Positions 1 to 8,280 of a DNA stretch of 34,523 nucleotides are shown piece after piece. The DNA comes from a candidate division WOR-3 bacterium (lineage in GTDB: Bacteria; Hydrothermota; Tepidihabitantia; Tepidihabitantales; Tepidihabitantaceae): positions 1 through 34,523 of the forward strand of contig JBDRUF010000016.1 in the NCBI GenBank assembly GCA_039801245.1. Direction: 5' to 3'. The translations under genes were made by a program, and so were the position numbers. The notes beneath the pieces are model-generated. The model searched no databases, was not told where the DNA came from, and was given only the letters and a program-made list of their open reading frames with translations. Each line of letters opens with the position of its first letter. The stretch's first letter is position 1.

Positions 1-1575
1 GATGGCTTACTTATCAAAAGCGAAAACTGGCAGGCGCTGAACTTGCTTTTGAATAAATACAAAGAAGAAGTGCAGACAATTTATATTGACCCGCCGTTCA
101 ACAAAGAGCAGGATGCGGATTATCTTTATAATGTAAAGTATAAAGATTCCACCTGGGCAAGTATGCTTGAGAACAGATTAAGGCTTGCCAGGGATTTATT
201 AAGTGAAAAAGGAAGTATTTTTGTCCGCTGTGATTACAACGGCAACTGGATTGTCAGACCTTTGATGGATGAGATTTTTGTGAAAGAGAATTTTAGGAAT
301 GAGATAGTTGTTGGCCGAACAAAAACCGCCCCTTATATAGGAACCGCCCCCGAAAAAGCCGGCGTAAATTTTGGCAGTTTAATGATTGTTTATGATAATC
401 TTTATTTATTTTCCAAAAGCACAAATTTTAAAAATAAATTTTCAGATGGGATTATAGAAGAAAGAAGAGAAGCTTATTGGAAAGATTTTAAGACTTTTTT
501 TGATAGAGATTATAACAGATATGAGTTGCTAGGAATTATACCCGAAAAAGGATGTAGTTGGATGTGGCGTAAAGAAGTTGCCGAAGAAGCGGTTAAGAAT
601 TATCAAAACTATCTAAATGAAAGTAAGACAACAGAAGAAAGTCTTGAAGAATATTGGGAAAGAACCGAAAGAAAATTTAACTTTATTAAAAAAGAAGGTA
701 ATACACTTAAATATTGGGTAGCTCCATATAAAAAAGTTTCGCATAATAACTGGTCAGCTCTAGAAGGCTATGGGAGAAGATGGAACTTTCCCACCGAAAA
801 CTCTGAAATACTTCTCAAGCGTGTTATAGAATCCACTTCTAACGAAGGCGATTTAGTTATGGACTTCTTCCTTGGTTCTGGCACAACAACAGCAGTAGCC
901 CACAAACTTAAAAGAAAATGGATTGGTGTTGAGATGGGAGAACATTTCTGGACCGTGGTTTTGCCGAGGATGAAGAAGGTTTTGGCTTATGATAAATCGG
1001 GCATTTCAAAGGAGGTCAAGGAATATCAAGGTGGTGGTTTCTTCAAATACCAGATTCTTGAGCAATACGAAGATGCGCTTGATAATATTGAACTAAAAGA
1101 AAACAGGCAGGCGGAAACTTTATTTAAAGATGAATATCTTCTTAAATACTTCCTTGATTTTGAGACAAGAGAAAGCCCGTATCTTTTGAGCCTTAGTGCG
1201 CTGAAGAAGCCGTTTGAGTATAAACTCAAGGTCAATCTGGCTGAAGTTGGAGAACCGCAGGAGATGGTGATTGATATTCCCGAGACCTTTAATTATCTAT
1301 TAGGGTTGAAGGTGAAAAAGATAAAGGTCCGAGACAACGGCAGAAAATACCTGTTTGTTCTCGGTCAGAAAGAAGGCAAAGATTATGCCATTGTCTGGCG
1401 CGAATATTCTGATGATTGGAAGGATGAGGATTTCAAAAAAGACAGGGAGTTTATCAATCAGCAGATTTCCGAATGGCAGCCGCAGGTCGTTTATGTCAAC
1501 GGGCAGAGCGTTTTGACGCCGAAGAACTGGGAAGTGAGATACATTGAGCCGGAGTTTAAAAGGTTGATGGTCTAA
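1..1575 (+). CDS. mod: Type III restriction-modification DNA methyltransferase (Mod), 5'-truncated by window edge
   Basis: This is an adenine-N6 DNA methyltransferase, the modification and specificity subunit of a type III R-M system. The frame is open from base 1 (DGLLIKSENWQALNLLL...), so the true start lies upstream; the TTG at 43 is only the first possible start inside the window. The catalytic DPPFN motif (motif IV, DPPY variant) is encoded near 88-102. The SAM-binding motif DFFLGSG (motif I, FxGxG) is near 862-882. Motif IV preceding motif I is the beta-class order typical of Mod proteins. The stretch between them, about 290-830, should be the target-recognition domain and is much more AT-rich than the flanks. 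The stop codon is 3 nt before the res start, so the two genes form one operon. No simple-sequence repeat is visible in the part present. Confidence 0.93.
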   Translation, partial: DGLLIKSENWQALNLLLNKYKEEVQTIYIDPPFNKEQDADYLYNVKYKDSTWASMLENRLRLARDLLSEKGSIFVRCDYNGNWIVRPLMDEIFVKENFRNEIVVGRTKTAPYIGTAPEKAGVNFGSLMIVYDNLYLFSKSTNFKNKFSDGIIEERREAYWKDFKTFFDRDYNRYELLGIIPEKGCSWMWRKEVAEEAVKNYQNYLNESKTTEESLEEYWERTERKFNFIKKEGNTLKYWVAPYKKVSHNNWSALEGYGRRWNFPTENSEILLKRVIESTSNEGDLVMDFFLGSGTTTAVAHKLKRKWIGVEMGEHFWTVVLPRMKKVLAYDKSGISKEVKEYQGGGFFKYQILEQYEDALDNIELKENRQAETLFKDEYLLKYFLDFETRESPYLLSLSALKKPFEYKLKVNLAEVGEPQEMVIDIPETFNYLLGLKVKKIKVRDNGRKYLFVLGQKEGKDYAIVWREYSDDWKDEDFKKDREFINQQISEWQPQVVYVNGQSVLTPKNWEVRYIEPEFKRLMV

Positions 1576-1578
1576 ACC

Positions 1579-4500
1579 GTGAAAATCGAGAAGTACCTGG
1601 TCCTGAACCGTTATCTGCTTTCGCTTTTTGGGTTTTCTGAACCCCGGGATTTATTCAATCAGTTGAAGGATAAAAACCCGGGTTATGACAGCGACGGCAG
1701 AAGTTATTTTGTTAACACACTTCTCGCGCTGGATAATTTGAGGATATCCCGCGATCATCTTCTGCAGTATGATGAGCGGATCCGGTTGCTGGTGCAGAGA
1801 ATCAACGCCAGGCGGGAGCTGGTGACGCTGAAATACTTCCAGTATCTGGCGGTGCTTTTTACCGAGATTGTGCTGGACAATCTGAAAAACAGGCAGGCGG
1901 AGTTTCTATATGAATTAAATGAATTCCTCCACCAGTATAAACAGGAGCAGGGGATTGATATTATTGAGCAGTTCGCTGAAGATGATTTAAGAAAACTTGC
2001 CTTCTGGATGGCAACCGGTTCCGGCAAGACGCTGATTATGCACATCAACTATTATCAGTTCCAGGACTATAAACTTTTCACCCCTGACAATATTATCCTG
2101 ATTACTCCGAATGAGGGGCTTTCCCAACAGCATTTTGATGAGTTAATGAAAAGCGGCATTCCGGCACAGCGATATACGGGTTCACTTGCCGGCGGACTGA
2201 AACGCGGTGATGAGGTATTGGTAATTGAAATGACCAAGTTTGTTGAGGAGAAAAAGGGCGGGGGTGTAACTTTGCCGGTTGATACCTTTGAAGGGAAAAA
2301 TCTGGTGTTTGTTGATGAGGGGCATAAGGGCAGAAGGAGCGAGGAGCAGAAATGGGCAAAACTGAGAAACCGGCTGGCAGAAAATGGCTTTGTCTTTGAA
2401 TACAGCGCCACCTTCGGACAGATTTTAAGCGAACAGAACCGGGAGACACTTAAGGAGTATGCCAAATCAATCATCTATGACTATTCCTATAAATACTTTT
2501 ATCTTGATGGCTATGGCAAGGATTTTGCTGTTGTTAATGTTACGAGGGGCAGGATTTCCCAAGACCGGTTTCAGCAGACGATGTTTATTGCCAACCTGCT
2601 CTCATTCTATCAGCAGATGCTGATATACGAAAGTGAAAAACAGCTGGCAAGAGAGTATAATCTTGAGAAACCACTCTGGATTTTTGTCGGCACTACCGTT
2701 ACCGGCGAAAAGGAGGAGTCGGATATTGTGCAGATTGTGGAGTTGTTCAAAGGGGTAATCGCCAACGAGGAATGGGTTAGAGCAACTGCCGATAAGATTC
2801 TTAATGGCAAAACCGGCTTGAAGGATGAAAACGGCAATGATATTTTTGCCGGCAGGTTTGATTTGTTAAAAAGCCGCGGGTTTGACTTTGACGACATTTA
2901 TCAGCGGGTATTTGGCGGCAGGGGAGCGCTTGGTGTCTTTGTGCTGAAAAATGCCGAGGGTGAAATCGGGCTGAAGACTGGGGACAATGACTATTTTGGG
3001 GTCATCAATATCGGTGATGTTGGTGGGTTCAGAAAGATGCTGGAAAATAAAGGAATCAGTGTCTCGGAGGATGTTATCAGGAGTTCACTTTTTGATGAAA
3101 TCAAAACGGAAAATACCAAACTGAATGTCCTGATCGGCGCCAAAAAGTTCATTGAGGGCTGGGACACTTGGCGGGTATCGTCAATGGGTCTTCTGAATAT
3201 CGGCTCCGGACAGGGACCGCAGATTATTCAATTGTTCGGCAGAGGGGTGAGGCTGAAGGGCAAGGGGAAGACATTACAGCGCAGTGGTGACGAAAGGATA
3301 AAACATCTGGAGACACTGAACATCTACGGCATCAAAGCCGATTATCTGAGCAGATTTCTTGAGGCGATCAAGAAAGAGGAAATTGAGTATGAGACGATTT
3401 TAATACCGGTGCAACCATTACATCAGGATAAGTGGGATACTTTACATATTCTGGTAGAGAACGAGGGGCGAAAATTTGAAGAGGAGGAGGTTCTGCAGTT
3501 GAAACTGGACCGCCGATATCATTGCGCTCTTGACCTGATGCCCAGAGTGACAATATATCAGTCTGCTGAAAAACGGCAAACCGGCGTCATCAGTCGGGCA
3601 ATAACCAGTGAGAAGCCGGAACAGACAATACCGGCAGAGATAACGGAGATGCTGGACTGGGAGCGATTTGAAAGGGAAATTTACGAGTATAAAGCAATCA
3701 AAGGCTACTGGAATCTTGTCTTCACCCGCAATGACCTGCAGAATCTTTTGCATTCCAATCTTTATAGTATTTCCGCCCCGCAGGATATTCTGGAAGTAAA
3801 AAATAAGAGTGATATAATACGATTAGAAGATATCGCCATTATGGTCGTCAAGAAATATTTAGACACATTCTACCGTCATAATGCCCGGCGGTTTGAGACC
3901 GAAAATTTACGCTGTGATAAATTAGGGCAGTTGATGTTAGCTCTGGACGAGCCATATGTCGTCCAGGTGGATAAAACAAAGAGGAAATTAATAAGAAAGA
4001 TAAAAAAATTAGCACAAGACCTGAAGGAACTATGGCAGGGTGAAAATGCCGACTTACCGCGAATCTACTTTGACCGGCATCTTTATGTACCAATCTTACT
4101 TAAGAGCAAGGAAATTGACAAAATAACACCTGAGGGGCTGGTAAATAGTGAAAAGAAATTTGTAAAAGGAATCCGGGAGTATCTCAAATCCCACCAGAAG
4201 GAGTTTCAGAATTATGAAATTTTTCTACTTCGGAATTTGCCCAAAAGTGGCGTCGGATTTCGTCTTACCTGGAGCGGGTTTTACCCTGACTTCATAATGT
4301 GGGTAAAGAAGGGTAATAATCAGTACATCGTATTCATTGACCCGAAAGGGTTGGTGCACTCAAAAGGACTTGATGATGAAAAAATTGTCTTTGCCGGATT
4401 TACCAACACTAATTCAGATGCGGTTACAATAAAAGCCATAGAAGAGATGCTAAATATGCCAAACATCCGGCTGAAATCATTTATCCTATCATTCACACCG

Positions 4501-4632
4501 TATAATGAATTGATTAAGGGTATGACCGAACCTCCATCGCAAGAGGAATACGAACAACATCATGTATTATTCCTGGATGATGACACCTGGCCACAAAAGT
4601 TGTTCTCTATTCTTTCCTTAACCTACCATTAG
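1579..4632 (+). CDS. res: Type III restriction enzyme Res subunit (DEAD/DEAH helicase-endonuclease)
   Basis: This is the ATP-dependent translocase and nuclease subunit that acts with Mod. It has 1017 aa and a GTG start 3 nt after the mod stop. Walker A (ATGSGKT) is at about residues 145-151, the DEGH Walker B/DEAH-type box at 246-249, SAT (motif III) at 276-278 and QLFGRGVR (motif VI) at 551-558. A C-terminal PD-(D/E)xK nuclease signature is readable as YPD (PD at 903-904) followed by FIDPKG (D921, K923). All the expected motifs are present and the length is normal for Res, so the enzyme looks intact. Together with the upstream mod it forms a complete type III R-M operon, apart from the 5' end of mod lying outside the window. 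Confidence 0.95.
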   Translation: MKIEKYLVLNRYLLSLFGFSEPRDLFNQLKDKNPGYDSDGRSYFVNTLLALDNLRISRDHLLQYDERIRLLVQRINARRELVTLKYFQYLAVLFTEIVLDNLKNRQAEFLYELNEFLHQYKQEQGIDIIEQFAEDDLRKLAFWMATGSGKTLIMHINYYQFQDYKLFTPDNIILITPNEGLSQQHFDELMKSGIPAQRYTGSLAGGLKRGDEVLVIEMTKFVEEKKGGGVTLPVDTFEGKNLVFVDEGHKGRRSEEQKWAKLRNRLAENGFVFEYSATFGQILSEQNRETLKEYAKSIIYDYSYKYFYLDGYGKDFAVVNVTRGRISQDRFQQTMFIANLLSFYQQMLIYESEKQLAREYNLEKPLWIFVGTTVTGEKEESDIVQIVELFKGVIANEEWVRATADKILNGKTGLKDENGNDIFAGRFDLLKSRGFDFDDIYQRVFGGRGALGVFVLKNAEGEIGLKTGDNDYFGVINIGDVGGFRKMLENKGISVSEDVIRSSLFDEIKTENTKLNVLIGAKKFIEGWDTWRVSSMGLLNIGSGQGPQIIQLFGRGVRLKGKGKTLQRSGDERIKHLETLNIYGIKADYLSRFLEAIKKEEIEYETILIPVQPLHQDKWDTLHILVENEGRKFEEEEVLQLKLDRRYHCALDLMPRVTIYQSAEKRQTGVISRAITSEKPEQTIPAEITEMLDWERFEREIYEYKAIKGYWNLVFTRNDLQNLLHSNLYSISAPQDILEVKNKSDIIRLEDIAIMVVKKYLDTFYRHNARRFETENLRCDKLGQLMLALDEPYVVQVDKTKRKLIRKIKKLAQDLKELWQGENADLPRIYFDRHLYVPILLKSKEIDKITPEGLVNSEKKFVKGIREYLKSHQKEFQNYEIFLLRNLPKSGVGFRLTWSGFYPDFIMWVKKGNNQYIVFIDPKGLVHSKGLDDEKIVFAGFTNTNSDAVTIKAIEEMLNMPNIRLKSFILSFTPYNELIKGMTEPPSQEEYEQHHVLFLDDDTWPQKLFSILSLTYH

Positions 4633-5030
4633 TATTAAAATAATCGAGCAGAAATAAAAAATTTCCGCAATTCTGCCGATGGATTCCACAGGTTTGGTTC
4701 GTAGTGACACCTTCACCCTTCCTTTTTCTGAGGCAGGAGTGGTGAAAGAGATAAAGAGGGCGCTAGAAGGGCGACAGGCAAGATTACCAGAATAAAACGG
4801 GCGCGGTAGGTTTTGGGAAAGATAGAATTGAGAATTAAGTAAAACTGAGCCAGAAGGCGGATGGTGCGGCGGTGCTTTCTTAAGATAGGAAATTTTAGTA
4901 TATTAAAGGCAGACGGCAACTCTGAAGGAGTTGCAACAGTACTTAAAATTTGAAGACATTCGGACAAAATAAAAGATAGAAGAGAGCATCTCTTTAAGGT
5001 TGCCAATGAAATTAAAGAAATATTTGCAAT
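4633..5030. other. Non-coding gap after the R-M operon
   Basis: About 400 bp without a convincing gene. A minus-strand open frame at 4713-5006 has no family resemblance or ribosome-binding site that I can see. The clearest structure is a 7-bp stem (GCAACTC / GAGTTGC, 4916-4934) with a 5-nt loop and no T-run, so it is not a standard terminator. AT-rich stretches around 4885-4905 and 4940-4980 could hold the promoter for the following gene, but I see no clear -35/-10 pair. Confidence 0.5.
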
Positions 5031-5044
5031 AGGAGGTGAAAGGT

Positions 5045-5371
5045 ATGGCGTTTAAGGTTTTGTTTATTGCCCATTCCCCTGATGCCGAGCCAGAGAGGCA
5101 TCGGTGTGTTGTTGAGACGCCCAGGTGCTATAAACTTTTTGTGGTGGTGGTGAAAAACCAAAAGGAGGCACTTGAGGTGAGTAAAAGGTATGTGCAGGAG
5201 GAGGGGGTGCAGTCAATCCTTCTCTGTCCTGGATTTACCCATAAGGATATTGCCGAGATAGCACAGGCGGTTGGCGAGAATGTGGGAATTTCGGTGGCAA
5301 GAGGCGATGGTCCGAGTAACAGGATTGCAATGGAGGTGATGAGAAATGAGGGCTGGTTTTCCTCAGAGTGA
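5045..5371 (+). CDS. DUF6506-like small protein
   Basis: A 108-aa protein beginning MAFKVLFIAHSPDAEPERHR. ATG 5045 is chosen because AGGAGG at 5031-5036 lies 8 nt upstream. A GTG in the same frame at 5036 overlaps that Shine-Dalgarno site and is unlikely to be used. The pattern of an alternating beta/alpha N-terminus, 'PERHR..VETP', a middle 'EEGVQSILLCPGFTHKDIAEIAQAVG' region and a closing 'VGISVARGDGPSNR' resembles what I recall of the DUF6506 family, which has no assigned reaction. No signal peptide or membrane segment is seen. The 3' end overlaps the start of the GIY-YIG gene, so the two are probably co-translated. The assignment rests on pattern memory. Confidence 0.75.
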   Translation: MAFKVLFIAHSPDAEPERHRCVVETPRCYKLFVVVVKNQKEALEVSKRYVQEEGVQSILLCPGFTHKDIAEIAQAVGENVGISVARGDGPSNRIAMEVMRNEGWFSSE

Positions 5372-5606
5372 TATGTATTATGTCTATCTAATCCAGAACA
5401 GGGCGAATAAAAGGGTGCGTTATGGTTATGCAGAGGATTTGCGGCGTTGCCTGAGGGAATTCAATAAGACTGGCGATTGGGAACTAATCTATTATGAGGC
5501 ATATCGTGCAGAAGAGGATGCCAAGAAGCGGGCAAACCAACTGCATTACTTGGGGCAGTCGCGGATATATATCAGGCGGCGTTTGGTTAGGTCGTTGTTA
5601 AAATAA
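5346..5606 (+). CDS. GIY-YIG (URI-type) nuclease-domain small protein
   Basis: An 86-aa protein (77 aa if translation begins at ATG 5373). YYVYLIQN followed by RVRYGYAEDLRRCLREFN matches the opening of single-domain GIY-YIG proteins: YVY replaces GIY, RYG replaces YIG, and the conserved Arg-containing helix with Glu follows. Family members are small nucleases or nuclease relatives of mostly unknown target. ATG 5346 has GGAGG 9 nt upstream (5332-5336). ATG 5373 gives the more typical family N-terminus (MYYVYL) but has a weak ribosome-binding site. The gene overlaps the end of the DUF6506-like gene, which implies translational coupling. Position behind a type III R-M operon may or may not be meaningful. 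Confidence 0.8.
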   Translation: MRAGFPQSDMYYVYLIQNRANKRVRYGYAEDLRRCLREFNKTGDWELIYYEAYRAEEDAKKRANQLHYLGQSRIYIRRRLVRSLLK

Positions 5607-5610
5607 CTGC

Positions 5611-5694
5611 CTATGGTTCGGTTACGATAAGTAACTGGTCGGGTTTGACATCTTTAATAGTAACGGTTGATTTCGGTCCGAAGCGAATCACACT
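5611..5694 (-). pseudogene. Orphan C-terminal tail of an ASPIC/UnbV (CRTAC1-like) protein
   Basis: Reading the minus strand from 5694 to the TAG at 5613-5611 gives 27 codons, SVIRFGPKSTVTIKD then VKPDQLLIVTEP. This aligns residue for residue with the last 26 residues of the CRTAC1-like protein encoded at 9798-12401 (VQVRFGPNAMIELKD then IKPDILLIVTE). Nothing upstream in this frame belongs to such a protein, because the YVTN gene occupies that sequence in another frame and ends at 5697. It therefore looks like a leftover 3' end of a second, diverged ASPIC gene abutting the YVTN stop codon. The DNA is only moderately similar to the intact copy, so it is not a recent duplication. Confidence 0.7.
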
Positions 5695-5696
5695 CC

Positions 5697-8258
5697 TTAT
5701 TGCGTAAGAAGAATTTTTCTAGTCAAGTGAAGACGGTTAGCCTGGAGATAGATAAAGTAGGCGCCTGGTGGAAGGCGGTTACGGCTTTCGTCAGTGCCGT
5801 CCCAGAAAAAGGTGTGGTTGCCCGCCTGCTTGTCTGCTTGGTTTAACAGGCGAACCAGTCTGCCATCAGCGCTAAAGATTTTGATTTCTGCCTTTGCCGG
5901 ATAGGGCAGGTGATATCTTATCTCCACATAATTACGGAAGGGGTTCGGTGAAACGGTCGCCTGTAAACTCAACTTTTCTGAAGAGCCGCTCTGAATCCCA
6001 ACAATCTCATCCCTGAACACATAAATGTGGGATGTCGGGCAGGAGACAAAGACCCGATTTCCAAGAGAGTCAAAACCAGAGCCGAATATCTGGTTGGCTA
6101 TTCCCACAGGAATGGGAAACTGGACAAGTCTATCAATGGTATCAAGGTCGGCATCAATAAACAGGATACCGCCATTAAGCGAGTCGTTGGCATCAAGACA
6201 CCAGTAGACCCGGCTTGCCTGCGGATGGCTGAATGGTCTTGGAAACTGCGACCTCGAACCAGGCAGGAGAATAGAATCTATGATGCTGTCGGTCGGTCCG
6301 TCAATCACCAAGATAAATGAATAACGGCTGAAGTAAGCCTTGTTCTTTACCGGCTGCCAGGTTGCGCCCATTACATATCCTGAAATGGAGTCAAGCATCG
6401 TATCCGCTATCGCATCTGCCGAGTAAAACATACCCTGGAAATTTAAAGGGAGGACAGTGAAATACAGTTTGTTGTCCTTCAGGTTGCAGGCACCAGGCGG
6501 CGAAGGAAAGAAGAATGGTCTATGAGGAATCGTGGTGAGAAGAGAGTTGGTAACACCATCAACAACATTGAGATGGGCGATATCCTCAATATAGACCTTA
6601 TTCACGCCGCTGTGCCAGACTATCCAGGGAGAAGAGTTAGACGGGTCAATGGGAATCGGCACGACAGCGATAACCGTATCGGCGTCATAATCAATCACAC
6701 TCAGGGCAGATGTAGCAGAGTGTGAGGAGTAAAGTTTGTGATTGGTGGTATTCACGGTCAGGTCAAACGGGTAAGGGGCAACAGGAATTGTCTTGATGAC
6801 CGTGTCCGCGAAGCAGTCAATCACCGAGAGGGAGTTGAGTTCAAAGTTTGAACAATACAACTTCCTTTTTTCTGGATGCAGGCACATCCGCAGTCCCTCA
6901 AATCCGCGCCGACCGGTGGCGATTGACTTGATAAGCCTGCCATTATCAGCGTTCAGGATAAAGAGGACATTATCAAGTGTATTGTAATCAAGGGAGTAGA
7001 CATATAACTTATTGACCAGCGGATTAAAGACAACATCCCCGAGCGCCGAAATGCCGGTTCTAATCGTATCCAGAACCTGAAGGTTTTCAGCATCAATCAC
7101 CAGAATCTGATTTGTATAATGACTGGTGGCGTAAAGCAGTTGTCGCTGAGGATTATAGCACAAATCAACCACCTTTCCGGGAACAGAAACCGAATCGGTG
7201 AAAAGCGTATCCGCATTGCAATCCAGAACCCTTATAAAGTTGCCTTTCATGAAATACAGCCGGTTCAATGTTGGGCTATGAACCGGTTTACAATATGAAG
7301 AGTGACCAGGTACTGAAAGCGTTTTAATAACACTATCATTTTCGCAGTTAATTACTGCAATAACCTCAGGGGCACCTGTCCTACAACCGAAACAGTATAG
7401 TTTATTGCTAAGCGAGTTATAGAAAAGATGGCAAAACTCTCCAAACTGGACCTCAGGCAGGCGTTTGATAATCCGGTTTGTTGCCCCATCAATAATGAGG
7501 AGGGCATTCGACAGGGTAAGATAGATTTTATTTGAGTGGGACAAATAGAGGGATTTGATAGCCCAGCCTGCGGTTTCTTCTAAGACAACGCTATCAATTA
7601 CCCGGTTGGTTCTGCCATCAATTACCGTCATTATACCCACGGAATGATTGTCAATGGTAAACACGCAATAGCGATTGTTGTGAGAATTCCAGACCATATC
7701 CAATATGTCGCGAGTGAAGCGCAACCGCATCCGGATTTGATTGGTTGTGCCATCCAGAACCGCCAGCCCGTAAAAGTATTTTTCAAATCCGTCCACGATT
7801 TGTTGGTCTGGCAAGGTATAATCCGGGATTTTCAATCTGGCAAGATAACAGTTTTCTGAGTCATTGAATACACCGGTAACCCCAGCAGGAACAACAGCAA
7901 CAATTGAATCTGTAGATGGGTCAATTACCACACTTCCCTTATAGGTGAAAATAAACACCCTGTTATTCCGCTGCCAGTAAAAAGCCCTTACTGTGCCATA
8001 AGCGGTTGGCAGGTCCTTGATGATGCGGTTGGTGGCACAGTCAACCACAATTGTCCAGCCCATATCACCGGCGCAATAGAGTTTACTGCCATCGCCAGTG
8101 CATATTAGTGCGGATGGTTCGGTAGTTGCGCCGTGGTCTTCTGGATGATAATTTACCGGAATTACCTTTTCCAGATACTGGGCAGAGAGATTTAATAATG
8201 AACCGGAAATGGCAATGATACAAACAACTCTTAAAAACGGAGTGAAGTGTCGGGTCAT
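5697..8258 (-). CDS. Secreted YVTN-type beta-propeller protein with C-terminal sorting/FlgD-like domain
   Basis: An 853-aa exported protein. ATG 8258 is chosen because GGAGG lies about 7 nt upstream; a TTG two codons earlier sits too close to it. The N-terminus (MTRHFTPFLRVVCIIAISGS...) is a signal peptide with a likely cut near LSA|QYLEK. The body is made of many repeats of about 40-45 residues built around 'VIDGxTNRIIKxLP' / 'VIDCxxDSVIKTI', the surface-propeller YVTN type, alternating with 'NKLYC' strands. The last 85 residues or so (VSPNPFRNYVEIRY..., IFSADGRLVRLL..., PPGAYFIYL) form the C-terminal Ig-like module seen in type A sorting or FlgD-like domains of FCB bacteria. The kelch gene ends 22 bp upstream, so this is the second gene of that operon. 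Confidence 0.88.
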   Translation of the reverse strand: MTRHFTPFLRVVCIIAISGSLLNLSAQYLEKVIPVNYHPEDHGATTEPSALICTGDGSKLYCAGDMGWTIVVDCATNRIIKDLPTAYGTVRAFYWQRNNRVFIFTYKGSVVIDPSTDSIVAVVPAGVTGVFNDSENCYLARLKIPDYTLPDQQIVDGFEKYFYGLAVLDGTTNQIRMRLRFTRDILDMVWNSHNNRYCVFTIDNHSVGIMTVIDGRTNRVIDSVVLEETAGWAIKSLYLSHSNKIYLTLSNALLIIDGATNRIIKRLPEVQFGEFCHLFYNSLSNKLYCFGCRTGAPEVIAVINCENDSVIKTLSVPGHSSYCKPVHSPTLNRLYFMKGNFIRVLDCNADTLFTDSVSVPGKVVDLCYNPQRQLLYATSHYTNQILVIDAENLQVLDTIRTGISALGDVVFNPLVNKLYVYSLDYNTLDNVLFILNADNGRLIKSIATGRRGFEGLRMCLHPEKRKLYCSNFELNSLSVIDCFADTVIKTIPVAPYPFDLTVNTTNHKLYSSHSATSALSVIDYDADTVIAVVPIPIDPSNSSPWIVWHSGVNKVYIEDIAHLNVVDGVTNSLLTTIPHRPFFFPSPPGACNLKDNKLYFTVLPLNFQGMFYSADAIADTMLDSISGYVMGATWQPVKNKAYFSRYSFILVIDGPTDSIIDSILLPGSRSQFPRPFSHPQASRVYWCLDANDSLNGGILFIDADLDTIDRLVQFPIPVGIANQIFGSGFDSLGNRVFVSCPTSHIYVFRDEIVGIQSGSSEKLSLQATVSPNPFRNYVEIRYHLPYPAKAEIKIFSADGRLVRLLNQADKQAGNHTFFWDGTDESRNRLPPGAYFIYLQANRLHLTRKILLTQ

Positions 8259-8280
8259 TTTCAAACCTCCTTATCTTACA

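Noticed and set aside
4713-5006. 97-aa open frame on the minus strand in the gap after res
   Set aside because: No ribosome-binding site, no recognisable motif, and composition like random translation of AT-rich DNA.
5611-5700. ASPIC tail as a frameshifted C-terminal extension of the YVTN protein
   Set aside because: The YVTN protein already ends with a complete sorting/FlgD-like module and TAA, and no slippery sequence is seen before the stop. A gene remnant is simpler.
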